From the NCBI RefSeq assembly GCF_000959365.1, contig NZ_CP009555.1, forward strand, positions 558,001-622,000: 64,000 bases of DNA. Reading direction: 5' to 3'. Shown here in pieces: positions 32,847 to 42,070 of the stretch. The notes under the pieces were generated by a model. It worked only from the letters and a program-made list of their open reading frames with translations, was not told where the DNA came from and did not search any database. The first letter of the stretch is position 1; each line of letters starts with the position of its first letter. The DNA is from Burkholderia oklahomensis C6786. GTDB lineage: Bacteria > Pseudomonadota > Gammaproteobacteria > Burkholderiales > Burkholderiaceae. Both the position numbers and the translations under genes were made by a program.

Positions 32847-33236
32847 ATGCTGAAACTTGTCGCTTCGCTCGGAGCCGCGGCGCTCCTTGCCGGCTGCGTT
32901 GCCGTGCCGGACGACGGTTACGGCTATGGCTACGCGCAGCCGTACTATCCGGGCGGCTATGTGTACGGACCGGGTTATTCGCCCGTGTACGGAACGGTGA
33001 ACATCTGGGGCGGCGGCGGATGGCGGGACCGCGACCATTGGCGGGGCGACGACGACCGCTGGCGAGGCGGCTGGCGCGGCGGCGGCGGCAATTGGCACGG
33101 CGATCAGTCGCGCGGCGGGCGCGGCAACGGCTGGCAAGGCGGCCGTGGCCCCGCGGGCGGCCGCAACGTCCGCGGCGGCAACGATTGGCCGGGCAACGGG
33201 GGCGGCAATGGCGGCGGCCACGGCGGGCGACATTGA
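32847..33236 (+). CDS. Gly/Trp/Arg-rich lipoprotein
   Basis: A 129-residue protein with a lipobox LLAGC (Cys at about 17) after MLKLVASLGAAA, then a low-complexity mature part. A Tyr/Gly/Pro-rich half (DGYGYGYAQPYYPGGYVYGP) is followed by a Trp/Arg/Gly/Asn-rich half that ends GGGHGGRH. It is probably outer-membrane anchored. AAGGAG stands 7 nt before the ATG. No enzymatic domain is visible. It resembles small secreted YXWGQ- or glycine-rich proteins only in composition. Confidence 0.72.
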   Translation: MLKLVASLGAAALLAGCVAVPDDGYGYGYAQPYYPGGYVYGPGYSPVYGTVNIWGGGGWRDRDHWRGDDDRWRGGWRGGGGNWHGDQSRGGRGNGWQGGRGPAGGRNVRGGNDWPGNGGGNGGGHGGRH

Positions 33237-33622
33237 CGCCCGCCGTCGATTTGCAACGAGTTGTATCGAAGAAGCGCGCGGCGGCTGCGGTCGCGGACCG
33301 CTGCGACGATTGCAGCGGACGCGCTGACTATCGACCTGCTGTCTGAAGAACGGGGCTCGGCGCGTCGGCAGCGCCATCGTCCGACGCCGACGATCACAGC
33401 ATTCGCTCTCCTCGCGCCTCTCGAAGAACGTCCAAGCGGACTGCTTCGCGCGTTTCGATAGCGCGTCGCTGCTCGATCGGCATGGGCATCCAAGGCGTCC
33501 GGCAGCCGCAAAATCCGCCCGATCGAATCAGCGCGATCCGACCCACACCGCATGGATGCGGCCGCCGGATCGCGCGCGCCGGGCCGCGCATCGCGCCGAC
33601 TCCCCCGGGCGCGTCGTTCCCG

Positions 33623-34006
33623 TTACCACCCGGCAGGCTGCGGCTGCGCGTAGCCATACGCGCCGTAGCCGTCGTCGTACGCTTGTGCGCCGCAACCGAC
33701 GTATGCGCGTCGATACCGGTCGTAGCAATAGCCCGCGGGCGGACCGCCGTACGCAGGCGCGGGTTGGTACTGCGCCGGCTGATAGGCAGGCGACTGATAC
33801 GCAGGCGCCTGATACGCGGGCGCCTGATATACGGGCGCCGGGTACGCGACGGCCGGCGCGGGATTCAGCGCAGAAGTGACGATCGCGCCCAGCACAGCGC
33901 CGCCGATCAGCGCGCCGACGATATCGCCGCCGCGATCGTGCGCGCTAGCCGGGCCGGCAAGCGCGAGACTGCCCGCCGTCACCAGAACTGCCGCGATCTT
34001 CTTCAT
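33623..34006 (-). CDS. Secreted protein with glycine-zipper segment and Tyr-Gln-Ala-Pro repeats
   Basis: A 127-residue protein. The signal peptide MKKIAAVLVTAGSLALAGPA ends near ASAHD. A short hydrophobic Gly/Ala segment (GALIGGAVLGAIVTSAL) resembles a glycine zipper. A tandem repeat of A-Y-Q-(A/S)-P (about residues 58-85) and a Tyr-rich C-terminus with two Cys (GYCYDRY, VGCGAQ) follow. A GGAG site precedes the ATG. Similar YXWGQ-type short proteins are common in Burkholderia; function is unknown. Confidence 0.72.
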   Translation of the reverse strand: MKKIAAVLVTAGSLALAGPASAHDRGGDIVGALIGGAVLGAIVTSALNPAPAVAYPAPVYQAPAYQAPAYQSPAYQPAQYQPAPAYGGPPAGYCYDRYRRAYVGCGAQAYDDGYGAYGYAQPQPAGW

Positions 34007-34163
34007 GTCGGACTCCGCCAAACGTGGTGCATGACGAAACCCATTGTGGGCGCCGTCGACCGTAATAGATGCAGCAAGTGGTAACGTGGAATTACGCGTG
34101 TCACATCCGTGCTCGCGCCGCGTGGGCCGTGCTACGATTTTCGGCACCCAGGAGACGCCCTCG

Positions 34164-34544
34164 ATGAGCCCAGACACCGCCCGCCAATTCGATACCGAGT
34201 TCGCGCCGCGCATCGCGCGCGCAATCGCCGACTTGCTGGGTCACCGGGCGAGCGCCGAGGTCGTCGGCTACGGCGGACACGGCCATCCGACACAAGTGCG
34301 GATCGCCGCGCCGCCCGCCGAGCACGTGCGCGGCTACGCGCATCCGCTCGACATCGCGCTTACGTGGGACACCGACGAGATCGAGCGTCTGATGGCGGCG
34401 GACGGGCCCGCGCGCTTCGAGCGCTATCTCGCCGCGTTGGGGCGCAAGCTGCCGGCCTGGGAAAACGCGCGCGGCATCGACTTCGGCTCGCGCACGCAAG
34501 CCGATGCGTTCGTGCTGATCGGCGGGCTTGATTTCGAGGCATGA
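34164..34544 (+). CDS. Conserved hypothetical protein (DUF5594-like)
   Basis: A 126-residue soluble protein starting at 34164 with AGGAG 9 nt upstream. It has alpha/beta character: a helical N-terminus (FDTEFAPRIARAIADLLG), then strands around VVGYGGHGHPTQVRIAAPP and ALTWDTDEIERLM. No catalytic motif is recognised. I believe it matches a Burkholderia-restricted domain of unknown function, but the exact family number is from memory. It stands alone between two intergenic gaps. Confidence 0.68.
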   Translation: MSPDTARQFDTEFAPRIARAIADLLGHRASAEVVGYGGHGHPTQVRIAAPPAEHVRGYAHPLDIALTWDTDEIERLMAADGPARFERYLAALGRKLPAWENARGIDFGSRTQADAFVLIGGLDFEA

Positions 34545-34972
34545 CGGTGGCGGAGCGCGTCGTCTCGCTCGATTGACGGACGGATTCGCCGCGTCTCGAT
34601 GCGTCGATTGGCCTGTCGATTGGCCTGTCGATTCGCTTGGCGATTCGCCGTCGCGGCCGATCGCCATCACATCACGCATGATCACCTCGCCGACGGTCTC
34701 CCGAGTCCCGATCACCTGATTGCCTGATCCCGAATGCTCGCCCGGCCTCCCCGCACGAGTTCGAGCGACCATGCCTTCGCCGCTTCCGCACCGCTTCGCC
34801 ACGCCGCGGCACAGCGCGCGGCGCCGCTCGCAACGCGCGGTCATCCCCACGCCCCCGCCCGACTTCACGATTCGAGCGCCGGTGATACACTCGATCGGCT
34901 CACGCCGATGCTCGCGAGCATTCGTCGCCGCGACGCAGGCGTCTTTCTGTCGAACTTCACGAGGAGGCCCCC
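34545..34972. other. Intergenic region with short 12-bp repeats
   Basis: About 430 bp without a supported gene. GTCGATTGGCCT occurs at 34603-34614 and 34615-34626, with a degenerate third copy. The right end carries the promoter and the AGGAGG ribosome site of the PEBP gene. Confidence 0.45.
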
Positions 34973-35476
34973 ATGGCTGATTTCCGGCTTTGGACTGACG
35001 AGTTTCCGGCCAACGGCTTCATGCCGAAGGCACAGGAATACAAACACGAAGGCTTCGGCGTCGACGGCGGCAACCGGTCGCCCGCGCTTCACTGGGAAGG
35101 CGTGCCCGCCGATGCGAAGAGCCTCGCGCTGACGGTCTACGATCCCGACGCGCCGACGGGCAGCGGCTTCTGGCACTGGACCGTCGTCAACATCCCTGTC
35201 GATGCGACGACCCTGCCTCAAGATGCGGGCGCGGCAGGCAGCGCCGCACTGCCCGCGGGCGCCGTGCAGGTGCGCAACGACTACGGCGACGAAGGCTTCG
35301 GCGGCGCCGCGCCGCCGCGCGGCGACAAGCCGCACCGCTACATCTTCCGCCTGCACGCGCTGAAGGTCGACACGTTGCCCGTCACGAAGGACACGACCAA
35401 CGCGGTCGCCCGCTTCATGATCCATCTGAACGAACTCGATTCGGCGACTTACACCGGCCTCTACGAACTGAAGTAA
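34973..35476 (+). CDS. YbhB/YbcL-type phosphatidylethanolamine-binding protein
   Basis: A 167-residue PEBP-family protein with no signal peptide. The ligand-pocket signatures are present: LTVYDPDAPTGSGFWHWTVVNIP (DPDAP and the HW pair) and RGDKPHRYIFRLHAL (GxxxHRY). AGGAGG lies just upstream of the ATG. Bacterial members resemble Raf kinase inhibitor proteins in fold, but their physiological ligand is unclear. It is monocistronic, followed 120 bp later by an MFS pump on the same strand. Confidence 0.92.
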   Translation: MADFRLWTDEFPANGFMPKAQEYKHEGFGVDGGNRSPALHWEGVPADAKSLALTVYDPDAPTGSGFWHWTVVNIPVDATTLPQDAGAAGSAALPAGAVQVRNDYGDEGFGGAAPPRGDKPHRYIFRLHALKVDTLPVTKDTTNAVARFMIHLNELDSATYTGLYELK

Positions 35477-35597
35477 GCCGTCCGGGCCGGGCGCCCCGCC
35501 CGGTCCTTCGCCGCCGGCCATGCGCGTCAGCGCGCAAGCCGGCGGCTGCATTCGCAACGAATCGCCGCCCCCTCGCCGCCTCGCCATCGCTTCCGCC

Positions 35598-36971
35598 ATG
35601 AACGCCGACTCCGGACTGCCGCTCCCGCAACGCTACTGGGCGATCGTCTGCGTCGCGTTGGGCATCACGCTCGCGGTGCTCGACGGCGCGATCGCGAACG
35701 TCGCGCTGCCCACCATCGCCCGCGATCTGCGCGCATCCGACGCCGCGTCGATCTGGATCGTCAACGCGTACCAGCTCGCCGTCACGATTTCGCTGCTGCC
35801 GCTCGCGTCGCTCGGCGACCGGATCGGCTATCGGCGCGTCTACATCGCGGGGCTCGCGCTTTTCACCGCGGCGTCGTTCGGCTGCGCGCTGTCGAGCACG
35901 CTGCCCGCGCTCGCGACGCTGCGCGTGATTCAGGGCTTCGGCGCCGCCGGCATCATGAGCGTCAACACCGCGCTCGTCCGGATGATCTATCCGTCGTCGC
36001 AGCTCGGACGCGGCGTCGCGATCAACGCGATGGTCGTCGCGCTGTCGTCGGCGATCGGACCGACCGTCGCGTCCGCCGTGCTCGCCGTCGCGCCGTGGCC
36101 GTGGCTTTTCGCGATCAACGTGCCGATCGGCGTCGCCGCCGTGTACGGCAGCCTGCGCGCGCTGCCCGTGAATCCGGGCCGCGACGCGCCGTACGATTTC
36201 ATCGGCGCCGTGATGAACGCGTGCGTGTTCGGGCTGCTGATCCTCTCCGTCGACGCGCTCGGGCATGGCGAAAACCACGCGAGCGCCGCAGTCACCGCGC
36301 TCGCGGCCATCGTCATCGGCTACTTCTTCGTCAAGCGGCAACTGACGCAGCCTGCGCCGCTCCTGCCCGTCGATCTGCTGCGCATCCCGATCTTCGCGCT
36401 GTCGATCGGCACGTCGGTCGCGTCGTTCACGTCGCAAATGCTCGCGTTCGTTGCGCTGCCGTTCTGGCTGCAGAACACGCTCGGCTTCTCGCAGGTGCAG
36501 ACCGGGCTCTACATGACGCCGTGGCCGCTCGTCATCGTGATCGCCGCCCCGCTCGCGGGCGTGCTGTCGGACCGCTATTCGGCGGGCGCGCTGGGCGGCA
36601 TCGGCCTCGCGCTCTTCGCATCGGGCCTGCTCGCGCTCGCGACGATCGGCGCGCATCCGACGCCCGTCGACATCGTCTGGCGGATGGCGCTCTGCGGCGC
36701 AGGCTTCGGACTCTTCCAGTCGCCGAACAACCGCGCGATCCTGTCGTCCGCGCCGCGCGAGCGCGCGGGCGGCGCGAGCGGGATGCTCGGCACCGCGCGG
36801 CTCACCGGACAGACGCTCGGCGCCGCGTTCGTCGCGCTGATCTTCGGCGTCGCGCCGCAACATGGGCCGACGATCGCGCTCTATGCCGCAACCGCGTTCG
36901 CCGCCGTCGCGGCGGCCGTCAGCCTGATGAGAATCAGGGCGCAGCGCGACACGGCCGCCGCCGCGGGGTGA
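35598..36971 (+). CDS. DHA2-family drug:H+ antiporter, SmvA/QacA-like
   Basis: The 457-residue protein has predicted 14 membrane segments. Helix 1 carries ITLAVLDGAIANVALPTIARDL, the DHA2 motif D1, and GDRIGYRRVYIAG is the MFS loop motif A. It exports cationic drugs or dyes in characterised relatives such as SmvA. The ATG at 35598 starts just before the first helix; a longer frame to 35520 adds 26 unlikely residues. No TetR-type regulator is adjacent, which is unusual for this class. The substrate is unknown. Confidence 0.88.
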   Translation: MNADSGLPLPQRYWAIVCVALGITLAVLDGAIANVALPTIARDLRASDAASIWIVNAYQLAVTISLLPLASLGDRIGYRRVYIAGLALFTAASFGCALSSTLPALATLRVIQGFGAAGIMSVNTALVRMIYPSSQLGRGVAINAMVVALSSAIGPTVASAVLAVAPWPWLFAINVPIGVAAVYGSLRALPVNPGRDAPYDFIGAVMNACVFGLLILSVDALGHGENHASAAVTALAAIVIGYFFVKRQLTQPAPLLPVDLLRIPIFALSIGTSVASFTSQMLAFVALPFWLQNTLGFSQVQTGLYMTPWPLVIVIAAPLAGVLSDRYSAGALGGIGLALFASGLLALATIGAHPTPVDIVWRMALCGAGFGLFQSPNNRAILSSAPRERAGGASGMLGTARLTGQTLGAAFVALIFGVAPQHGPTIALYAATAFAAVAAAVSLMRIRAQRDTAAAAG

Positions 36972-37382
36972 CGCGGAGCCGCTCGCCGAGACCGTCCGCG
37001 CGGGTTGGCGCGCGACCGCCAGCGCATCGCTTCGCCGGCAGGTCGATTTGGCCGATCCGTCACCGTACGCATCCCGCCGCAGCGCCCCACCACTTTCGCA
37101 GCACGCCGCAGCCCCGTCGATTCGGCCATTCGGACAATCCGGCCCATTGAACGCATCGGCGATCCAGCCGCCCGTCGCCCGCCACCGCCGCCATATTCCC
37201 GCCCCGTTATTCCCCGCCAGCCACCGCGACAAACCTCGCCCGAATCCGCATACCCGGCCCATCCTCGCCCGCACTCCTTCCCGCGCCGTCTGTCCAATAC
37301 ATGCCCGCGCCGCGAGTCGAGCGCATCCGACGTTCGGGCGACGGGATTCGGATGGCCCATACGCCATCGTCAGGAGGGCGCC
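36972..37382. other. Intergenic region without visible features
   Basis: About 410 bp between the DHA2 pump and the next gene, with only GC-bias shadow frames. The right edge provides an AGGAGG ribosome site for the gene at 37383. Confidence 0.45.
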
Positions 37383-38000
37383 ATGTCATTGATCGTCGCA
37401 GCACGCTTCACGACGCAGCGCGCCGCCGAGGCCGCCGCCAAGCGGCTTCTCGACAGCGGCTTCGTCGCCGAGGACGTCAGTCTGTTCTTCGTCAATCCGC
37501 GCGGCCAGCACGCGCGACAATCGTCGGAATACCCGTCCCACGCCGAGCACCCGGCCGCGCCGCCTCCCATCGGCGCGATGCAGCACGCGAGGCACGGCGC
37601 GACGATCGGCGCCGTCGTCGGCGCAATCTTCGGCGTCGCGCTGTTTTCGCTCGCCACGCCGTCGCTCGTCGTCGCGATCTGTGCGGCGGGCGTCGGCGCG
37701 TATCTCGGCGGATGGCTCGGCAGAATGATGCACAAGGAAGACTTCTCTCGCACGCACGTGCGCGAAATCACGCACGAAGCGATCCATCACGAGATGCGCG
37801 CGTCGGGAATGCTCGTCGCCGTGCACGTGACGGCCGATTCGCAAGGCGAAGCCGCGCGCGTGCTCGCCGAGGCGGGCGGCGGCGACATCGAGCGCGCGAC
37901 GGGACACTGGCAGTCGGGCCGCTGGGCGGACTTCGATCCGACCCGCACGCCCGAGCCTTTCACCAGCGCACCGCAGCAGCCGACGCATCGCCACGCTTGA
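37383..38000 (+). CDS. Membrane-associated stress-type protein with glycine-zipper hairpin
   Basis: A 205-residue protein. The N-terminal ~45 residues (LIVAARFTTQRAAEAAAKRL, then GFVAEDVSLFFVNP) have the ferredoxin-like fold pattern of general-stress/heat-induced YflT-type domains. It has a central hydrophobic pair (ATIGAVVGAIFGVALFSLA, VAICAAGVGAYLGGWLG), and a C-terminal half with a matching alpha/beta pattern (MLVAVHVTADSQGEAARVLAEAG). AGGAGG stands before the ATG. Function is unknown; the fold call is inference. Confidence 0.68.
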   Translation: MSLIVAARFTTQRAAEAAAKRLLDSGFVAEDVSLFFVNPRGQHARQSSEYPSHAEHPAAPPPIGAMQHARHGATIGAVVGAIFGVALFSLATPSLVVAICAAGVGAYLGGWLGRMMHKEDFSRTHVREITHEAIHHEMRASGMLVAVHVTADSQGEAARVLAEAGGGDIERATGHWQSGRWADFDPTRTPEPFTSAPQQPTHRHA

Positions 38001-38152
38001 GCGACGCGTCCGCGGCCGCGTCGAACGAGAGATCGAAACGACGGCAGCGAACGGGAAGGAAAGCGAAGCGACGATGGGAAAGGCGCGGGGCCGGTGCGAT
38101 GCCGATCAGCGCCCTCATCGCGCAGAAGAAGAGGCGAAGCGCGCGGCGGCAA

Positions 38153-38752
38153 TCACGCCGCCGCGACGACGTCGAGCACGAAGCGGCAACGCTCGTCGAC
38201 GCTCGCGCGCGGCAGTTCGATCAGCCGATAGCCGCATGCCGCATACGTATCGACCATTGCGTCGTAGGTGCGCACGGCCTCCGCGTAATCCTGCTTCCGT
38301 TCGGCGTCCTGCGCATAGATCTCCGGCCACGGCGGCGCGATGAACACGTCGCGGCGATAGCGGAACCGCTCGGCGGCCGCGGCAAGATGCGCGGGAACGG
38401 GCCGCGCGGACAGGCGCAGATAGCCGATCACGTCCGGCACGCCGCGATCGAAGAACACGGGCCCGCGCGCGCATCGCGCGAAGCGGTGCGAGCGCATTTC
38501 CCAACCGAGCATCAATTCGGCGAACGCGGCGGGATCGCGCCACGGCAGCGCGTGGCCGCCGATCGCCATCTGATCCTGAATCACGCCGCGCCCGGCTTCG
38601 TGCGAGCGCGCGTAGCCCCGCGCTTCGAGCGCATCGATCAGCGTGCTCTTGCCCGAGCCGGGCCCGCCCGTGATCACGAAGAAACGCGCGGCGGCCGCAT
38701 CGGCATCGGCGCCGGGCTCGCCGGCGCGCGCTTCGACGCCCGCGTCAAGCAT
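38153..38752 (-). CDS. P-loop ATPase/kinase-like protein downstream of otsA
   Basis: The 199-residue protein has a Walker A motif (ITGGPGSGKSTLIDALE, Lys about 37). Asp/Arg-containing FFDRGVPDVIGYL occupies the place of the LID or switch in nucleotide-kinase-like AAA_28 proteins. No membrane segment is seen. Its start overlaps the otsA stop by 8 bp, so it is translationally coupled to trehalose synthesis. Proteins of this type (COG3911) are uncharacterised predicted ATPases. A role linked to trehalose phosphate is suggested only by the overlap. Confidence 0.75.
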   Translation of the reverse strand: MLDAGVEARAGEPGADADAAAARFFVITGGPGSGKSTLIDALEARGYARSHEAGRGVIQDQMAIGGHALPWRDPAAFAELMLGWEMRSHRFARCARGPVFFDRGVPDVIGYLRLSARPVPAHLAAAAERFRYRRDVFIAPPWPEIYAQDAERKQDYAEAVRTYDAMVDTYAACGYRLIELPRASVDERCRFVLDVVAAA

Positions 38753-40163
38753 TCGCGACGCGCCGCCCCGCGCGCTGCGTGACGGACGCCGCCGTCGCGA
38801 CGCTGCGCAGATCGGTCAGGAACGAATCGCGCCACACCGACAGATCGCTCTGGCGCAGCCGCGCGATGTTGTCCGCGTGACGCGCCTGCCGCTCCTCGAG
38901 CGGCATCGCGAGCGCGCGCTCGAGCGATTCCGCCATCTGCGACAAGTCGAACGGATTGACGAGCAGCGCGCCCGGCAGCTCGGCCGCCGCGCCCGCGAAT
39001 TCGGACAGCACGAGCACGCCCGGATCGTTCGGATCCTGCGATGCGACGTACTCCTTCGCGACGAGATTCATCCCGTCGCGCAGCGGCGTCACGTAGCCGA
39101 CCTGCGACAGCCTGAAAAGCGCCATCAGCAGGTTGCGCTCGTACTTGCGGTTCAGGTACTGGATCGGCGTCCAGTCGAGCTGCGCGAAGCGGCCGTTGAT
39201 GCGCCCCGCCTCGCCTTCGAGCGTCTGGCGGATGCGCTGGTAGGTCTGCACGTCGGAGCGGGTCGGCGGCGCGATCTGCACGAGCGACACGCGCCCTTGC
39301 CAGCCGGGCGCGTTCGCGAGCATCCGCTCGAACGCCTGGAAGCGCTCGACGAGCCCCTTCGAGTAGTCGAGACGATCGACGCTGATCACGAGCTTGCGCT
39401 CGCCCGTCGTGTCGCGCAGCGCCTTCACCGCCTTGCGCGAGCCGTATTCGACGGCCGCCTTGCCGATCGCGTCCGGATAGATACCGATCGGATACGCGGC
39501 GACCTTCACGACGCGGCCGTGCGCATGAAGCATCCCGTCGTCGCTCGACGTGCCGTGCCCGCGCCGCTCGATGTAGTCGACGAACGCCTGCTTGTCGCTT
39601 TCCGTCTGGAAGCCGACCACGTCGTACGCGCACATGAACTTCACGAGCTCCTCGTGCGGCGGCACCATCCGCAGGATCTCCGGCGTCGGAAACGGGATGT
39701 GCAGGAAAAAGCCGATCGGATTCTTCACGCCGAGCTCGCGCAGGCAATGCGCGAACGGCAGCAGGTGGTAGTCGTGCACCCAGATGATGTCGTCGGGCTC
39801 GACGAGCTCGCGCAGTTGCTTCGCGAGCGAGCAGTTCACGCGCAGATAGCCCGCGTACTCCTGGCGATCGAAGCGCGCGAGATCGCCGCGATAGTGGAAT
39901 ACCGGCCAGAGCGTCGCGTTCGAGAAGCCGCGGTAGTACTGGTCGTAGTCGCGGCGTGTGAGACCAACGGTTGCGTAGGTGACCTTGCCGTCCCGCTCGA
40001 TCACGGGTTCGCCCGGCGCGCCGGCGATGTCGCCGTTCCAGCCGAACCAGACGCCGCCCGTTTCCTTCAGCGCGTCGAGCACGCCGACCGCCAGCCCGCC
40101 CGCAGTCGGACGCGCATCCTGGCCGGCCGCCACGCGATTCGATACCACGATCAATCTGCTCAT
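38745..40163 (-). CDS. otsA: Trehalose-6-phosphate synthase
   Basis: A 472-residue GT20 glycosyltransferase that makes trehalose-6-phosphate from UDP-glucose (or another NDP-glucose) and glucose-6-phosphate. The N-terminus is [25 protein letters not shown] is the G-loop, [12 protein letters not shown] the central helix, [10 protein letters not shown] and [12 protein letters not shown] the donor-binding region. AGGAGGG lies upstream of the ATG. It overlaps the downstream ATPase gene by 8 bp. No otsB phosphatase is in view, so dephosphorylation is encoded elsewhere or by an unrecognised gene. Confidence 0.95.
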   Translation of the reverse strand: MSRLIVVSNRVAAGQDARPTAGGLAVGVLDALKETGGVWFGWNGDIAGAPGEPVIERDGKVTYATVGLTRRDYDQYYRGFSNATLWPVFHYRGDLARFDRQEYAGYLRVNCSLAKQLRELVEPDDIIWVHDYHLLPFAHCLRELGVKNPIGFFLHIPFPTPEILRMVPPHEELVKFMCAYDVVGFQTESDKQAFVDYIERRGHGTSSDDGMLHAHGRVVKVAAYPIGIYPDAIGKAAVEYGSRKAVKALRDTTGERKLVISVDRLDYSKGLVERFQAFERMLANAPGWQGRVSLVQIAPPTRSDVQTYQRIRQTLEGEAGRINGRFAQLDWTPIQYLNRKYERNLLMALFRLSQVGYVTPLRDGMNLVAKEYVASQDPNDPGVLVLSEFAGAAAELPGALLVNPFDLSQMAESLERALAMPLEERQARHADNIARLRQSDLSVWRDSFLTDLRSVATAASVTQRAGRRVANA

Positions 40164-40780
40164 TACGGCTTACCCTCCTGTATTCAGATTGCCCGGCGGA
40201 CAGGAAAACAGCTTTCCCGTCGAATCAGGCAAGTCGCATGCCACCTCGCGACGGTTCAAATGTTAAAAATGCAAGCATATGTAACAGCGGCCTCGTCATG
40301 CATCCTGCTCCGAGCCGAGGTCGCGTTGATAATCGAGCCCTTCCGGGCGGGCGCCGCCCTGGTTGTGATCGCCGTCCGCAGGCGTATCGGGCGCGGAGCC
40401 GGCGGGCGCGGGAGAGTTCGGAACGTTGGCCGGCCGCGACGGGCCGGTGCCGGCGTCGCGCCCGCGATGCTCGGGGCGCTTGGAGCGGCGCATGGCAGGG
40501 TGTCTCATGATCGGAGCGGCGCGAGGCCGTCAGTGAAACAGTCCATAGCTCTTTAGTCTAGGTGCTCCAGGCTTGGTTCACGGTAACAATTACATTCAAT
40601 TTGTAACGATTCGACCCCTCGGCGTGGCTTTGCACCACAATGTTGCCGCTCGCGCGCCCTCAGCGTGCGCGGCAAACGGTTGTCAATTGTTTGCATTTCT
40701 CGTCGGACAATTGCAGAACAATGGCGCTCTACGCTCGCTGCGCACACGCGCAACGCACGAAGACAGGACCGCATTCAGGG
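40164..40780. other. otsA upstream region
   Basis: About 615 bp containing the otsA promoter (AT-rich near 40255-40290) and a possible 70-codon gene (separate entry). There is also an AT-rich stretch at 40560-40620 that can serve the lipoprotein pair. CAATTG occurs twice near 40685 and 40709. Confidence 0.4.
40296..40508 (-). CDS. Possible small Pro/Arg/Asp-rich protein
   Basis: A 70-residue frame starting MRHPAMRRSKRPEHRGRDAG, upstream of otsA on the same strand. It is polar, disordered-looking and has no ribosome site. A Pro/Ala/Asp-rich middle (NSPAPAGSAPDTPADGDHNQ) is compatible with a small Burkholderia protein. It could equally be a chance frame in the otsA leader. Confidence 0.35.
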   Translation of the reverse strand: MRHPAMRRSKRPEHRGRDAGTGPSRPANVPNSPAPAGSAPDTPADGDHNQGGARPEGLDYQRDLGSEQDA

Positions 40781-41332
40781 ATGAACCATCGCATCGCACG
40801 GCCTACGCGCCGTTGGGCCGCGTGGGCTACGCTCGGCGCCGCCGCAATCGCCACGCTGCTGTCCGGCTGCAATTCGCTCTATAGCGAAGGCGCGACGGCA
40901 GGCGCCGGTATCGCCGGCGCAGCCATCGCCTCGAAAGTCACGAACAACGCCGCCGTCGCGACCGGCATCGGCCTCGGCGCCGTCGCGGGCGCGCGGGCGG
41001 GCGTCCAGTACACGCAGCGCGTCGCGCATCGCTACTCGCAGGCGAGGATCGCCGAGGCGGCCGGGCCGCTCGAGGTCGGCGCCGTCGCGCCTTGGTCGAC
41101 GCATCACGCGTTCCCGATCGAGGACGACGAGCACGGCCGCGTGACCGTAAGCCGGCTCATCAGCGTCGGACCGCTCGACTGCAAGGAAATCGTGTTCTCG
41201 GTCGATACCGACGCGAAGCAGAACGCGCCCGCGCAATCGGGCTTCTACGTCGCGACGATCTGCCGGGACGGCCCGGCATGGAAGTGGGCGTCCGCGGAAC
41301 CCGCGACCGAACGCTGGGGAGCGCTGCAATGA
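40781..41332 (+). CDS. Lipoprotein with glycine-zipper segment (first of a tandem pair)
   Basis: A 183-residue protein. Lipobox LLSGC lies at about residues 24-28, then a Gly/Ala-rich hydrophobic segment (TAGAGIAGAAIASKV, then ATGIGLGAVAGARAGVQY) like a glycine zipper. A C-terminal domain ends WKWASAEPATERWGALQ. Its last four bases are shared with the ATG of the next gene (ATGA). The two proteins have the same architecture and nearly the same C-terminal signature, so they arose by tandem duplication. No known enzyme motif. Confidence 0.75.
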   Translation: MNHRIARPTRRWAAWATLGAAAIATLLSGCNSLYSEGATAGAGIAGAAIASKVTNNAAVATGIGLGAVAGARAGVQYTQRVAHRYSQARIAEAAGPLEVGAVAPWSTHHAFPIEDDEHGRVTVSRLISVGPLDCKEIVFSVDTDAKQNAPAQSGFYVATICRDGPAWKWASAEPATERWGALQ

Positions 41333-41838
41333 GCGTGAATACGCGCGCGGCGCTGCCGCTCGCGACCGCGCTCGTGCTGCTCGCCGCGGCGGCGATCGGC
41401 CTCTCCGGCTGCGGCTCGGTCGGCGCGGCGAGCGGCGCGCTCGCAGGCGCGGCGACGGGCCTCGTCACCGCGAATCCGGCGGTCGGCGTCGGCGTCGGCA
41501 TCGCGGTGCAGGCGGCGACCGACGAAGCCGTCAACCGGACGATGAAGCAGTTGCACAAGAATCAGCAGGACGCGATCGCACAGGCGGCGGGCGGTCTCGC
41601 AGTCGGCGAGACGCGCGCGTGGCAGGTGAGGAACAGGGTGCCGCTCGAGAACGGCGAAGGCGAGGTGCGCGTGACGCGCGCGTTCCAGACGCCGCTCGCG
41701 CTTTGCAAGGAATTCGCGTTTTCGGTGAGGGACGGCGCGCGCGCCGACTGGTATTTGGCGAGCACGTGCCAGGATGCGCGCGGCTGGCAATGGGCGTCGG
41801 CTGAGCCGGCCGTCGAGCGCTGGGGCAATCTGCAATAA
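41329..41838 (+). CDS. Lipoprotein paralogue (second of a tandem pair)
   Basis: A 169-residue protein translationally coupled to the preceding gene (ATGA overlap). Lipobox GLSGC lies at about residues 24-28; the Gly/Ala segment is GAASGALAGAATGLVTANPA; the body contains LAVGETRAWQVRNRVPLENGEGEVRV. The end WQWASAEPAVERWGNLQ matches its neighbour. Both also share a single-Cys motif before a FSV-type strand (DCKEIVFSV / LCKEFAFSV). It is likely an envelope component; function is unknown. Confidence 0.75.
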   Translation: MSVNTRAALPLATALVLLAAAAIGLSGCGSVGAASGALAGAATGLVTANPAVGVGVGIAVQAATDEAVNRTMKQLHKNQQDAIAQAAGGLAVGETRAWQVRNRVPLENGEGEVRVTRAFQTPLALCKEFAFSVRDGARADWYLASTCQDARGWQWASAEPAVERWGNLQ

Positions 41839-42070
41839 CGCCGGCATTGCGCACGGCTGCCGCGTTCCAAGCAGCGGCAACGCGGCGCGGCCTCGATCAC
41901 ACCGCCGCCCCGCCGTCACGGCCCTCGCCCCGCCCTCTCCCGCTCGACGCGCAAACGAATCCGAACGCGCCGGCGGCCGCGCGCCGCGGCGGCGACGCAC
42001 GAGGCGACCGCAAGCCTCCCGCCTTCCTCACCGCTCGACGACCTGCGGGCCGCGAACGGCCCGCCGCCGC

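Noticed and set aside
38153..38752. Trehalose-6-phosphate phosphatase (otsB)
   Set aside because: The protein has a P-loop and no HAD motifs, so it is not OtsB despite overlapping otsA.
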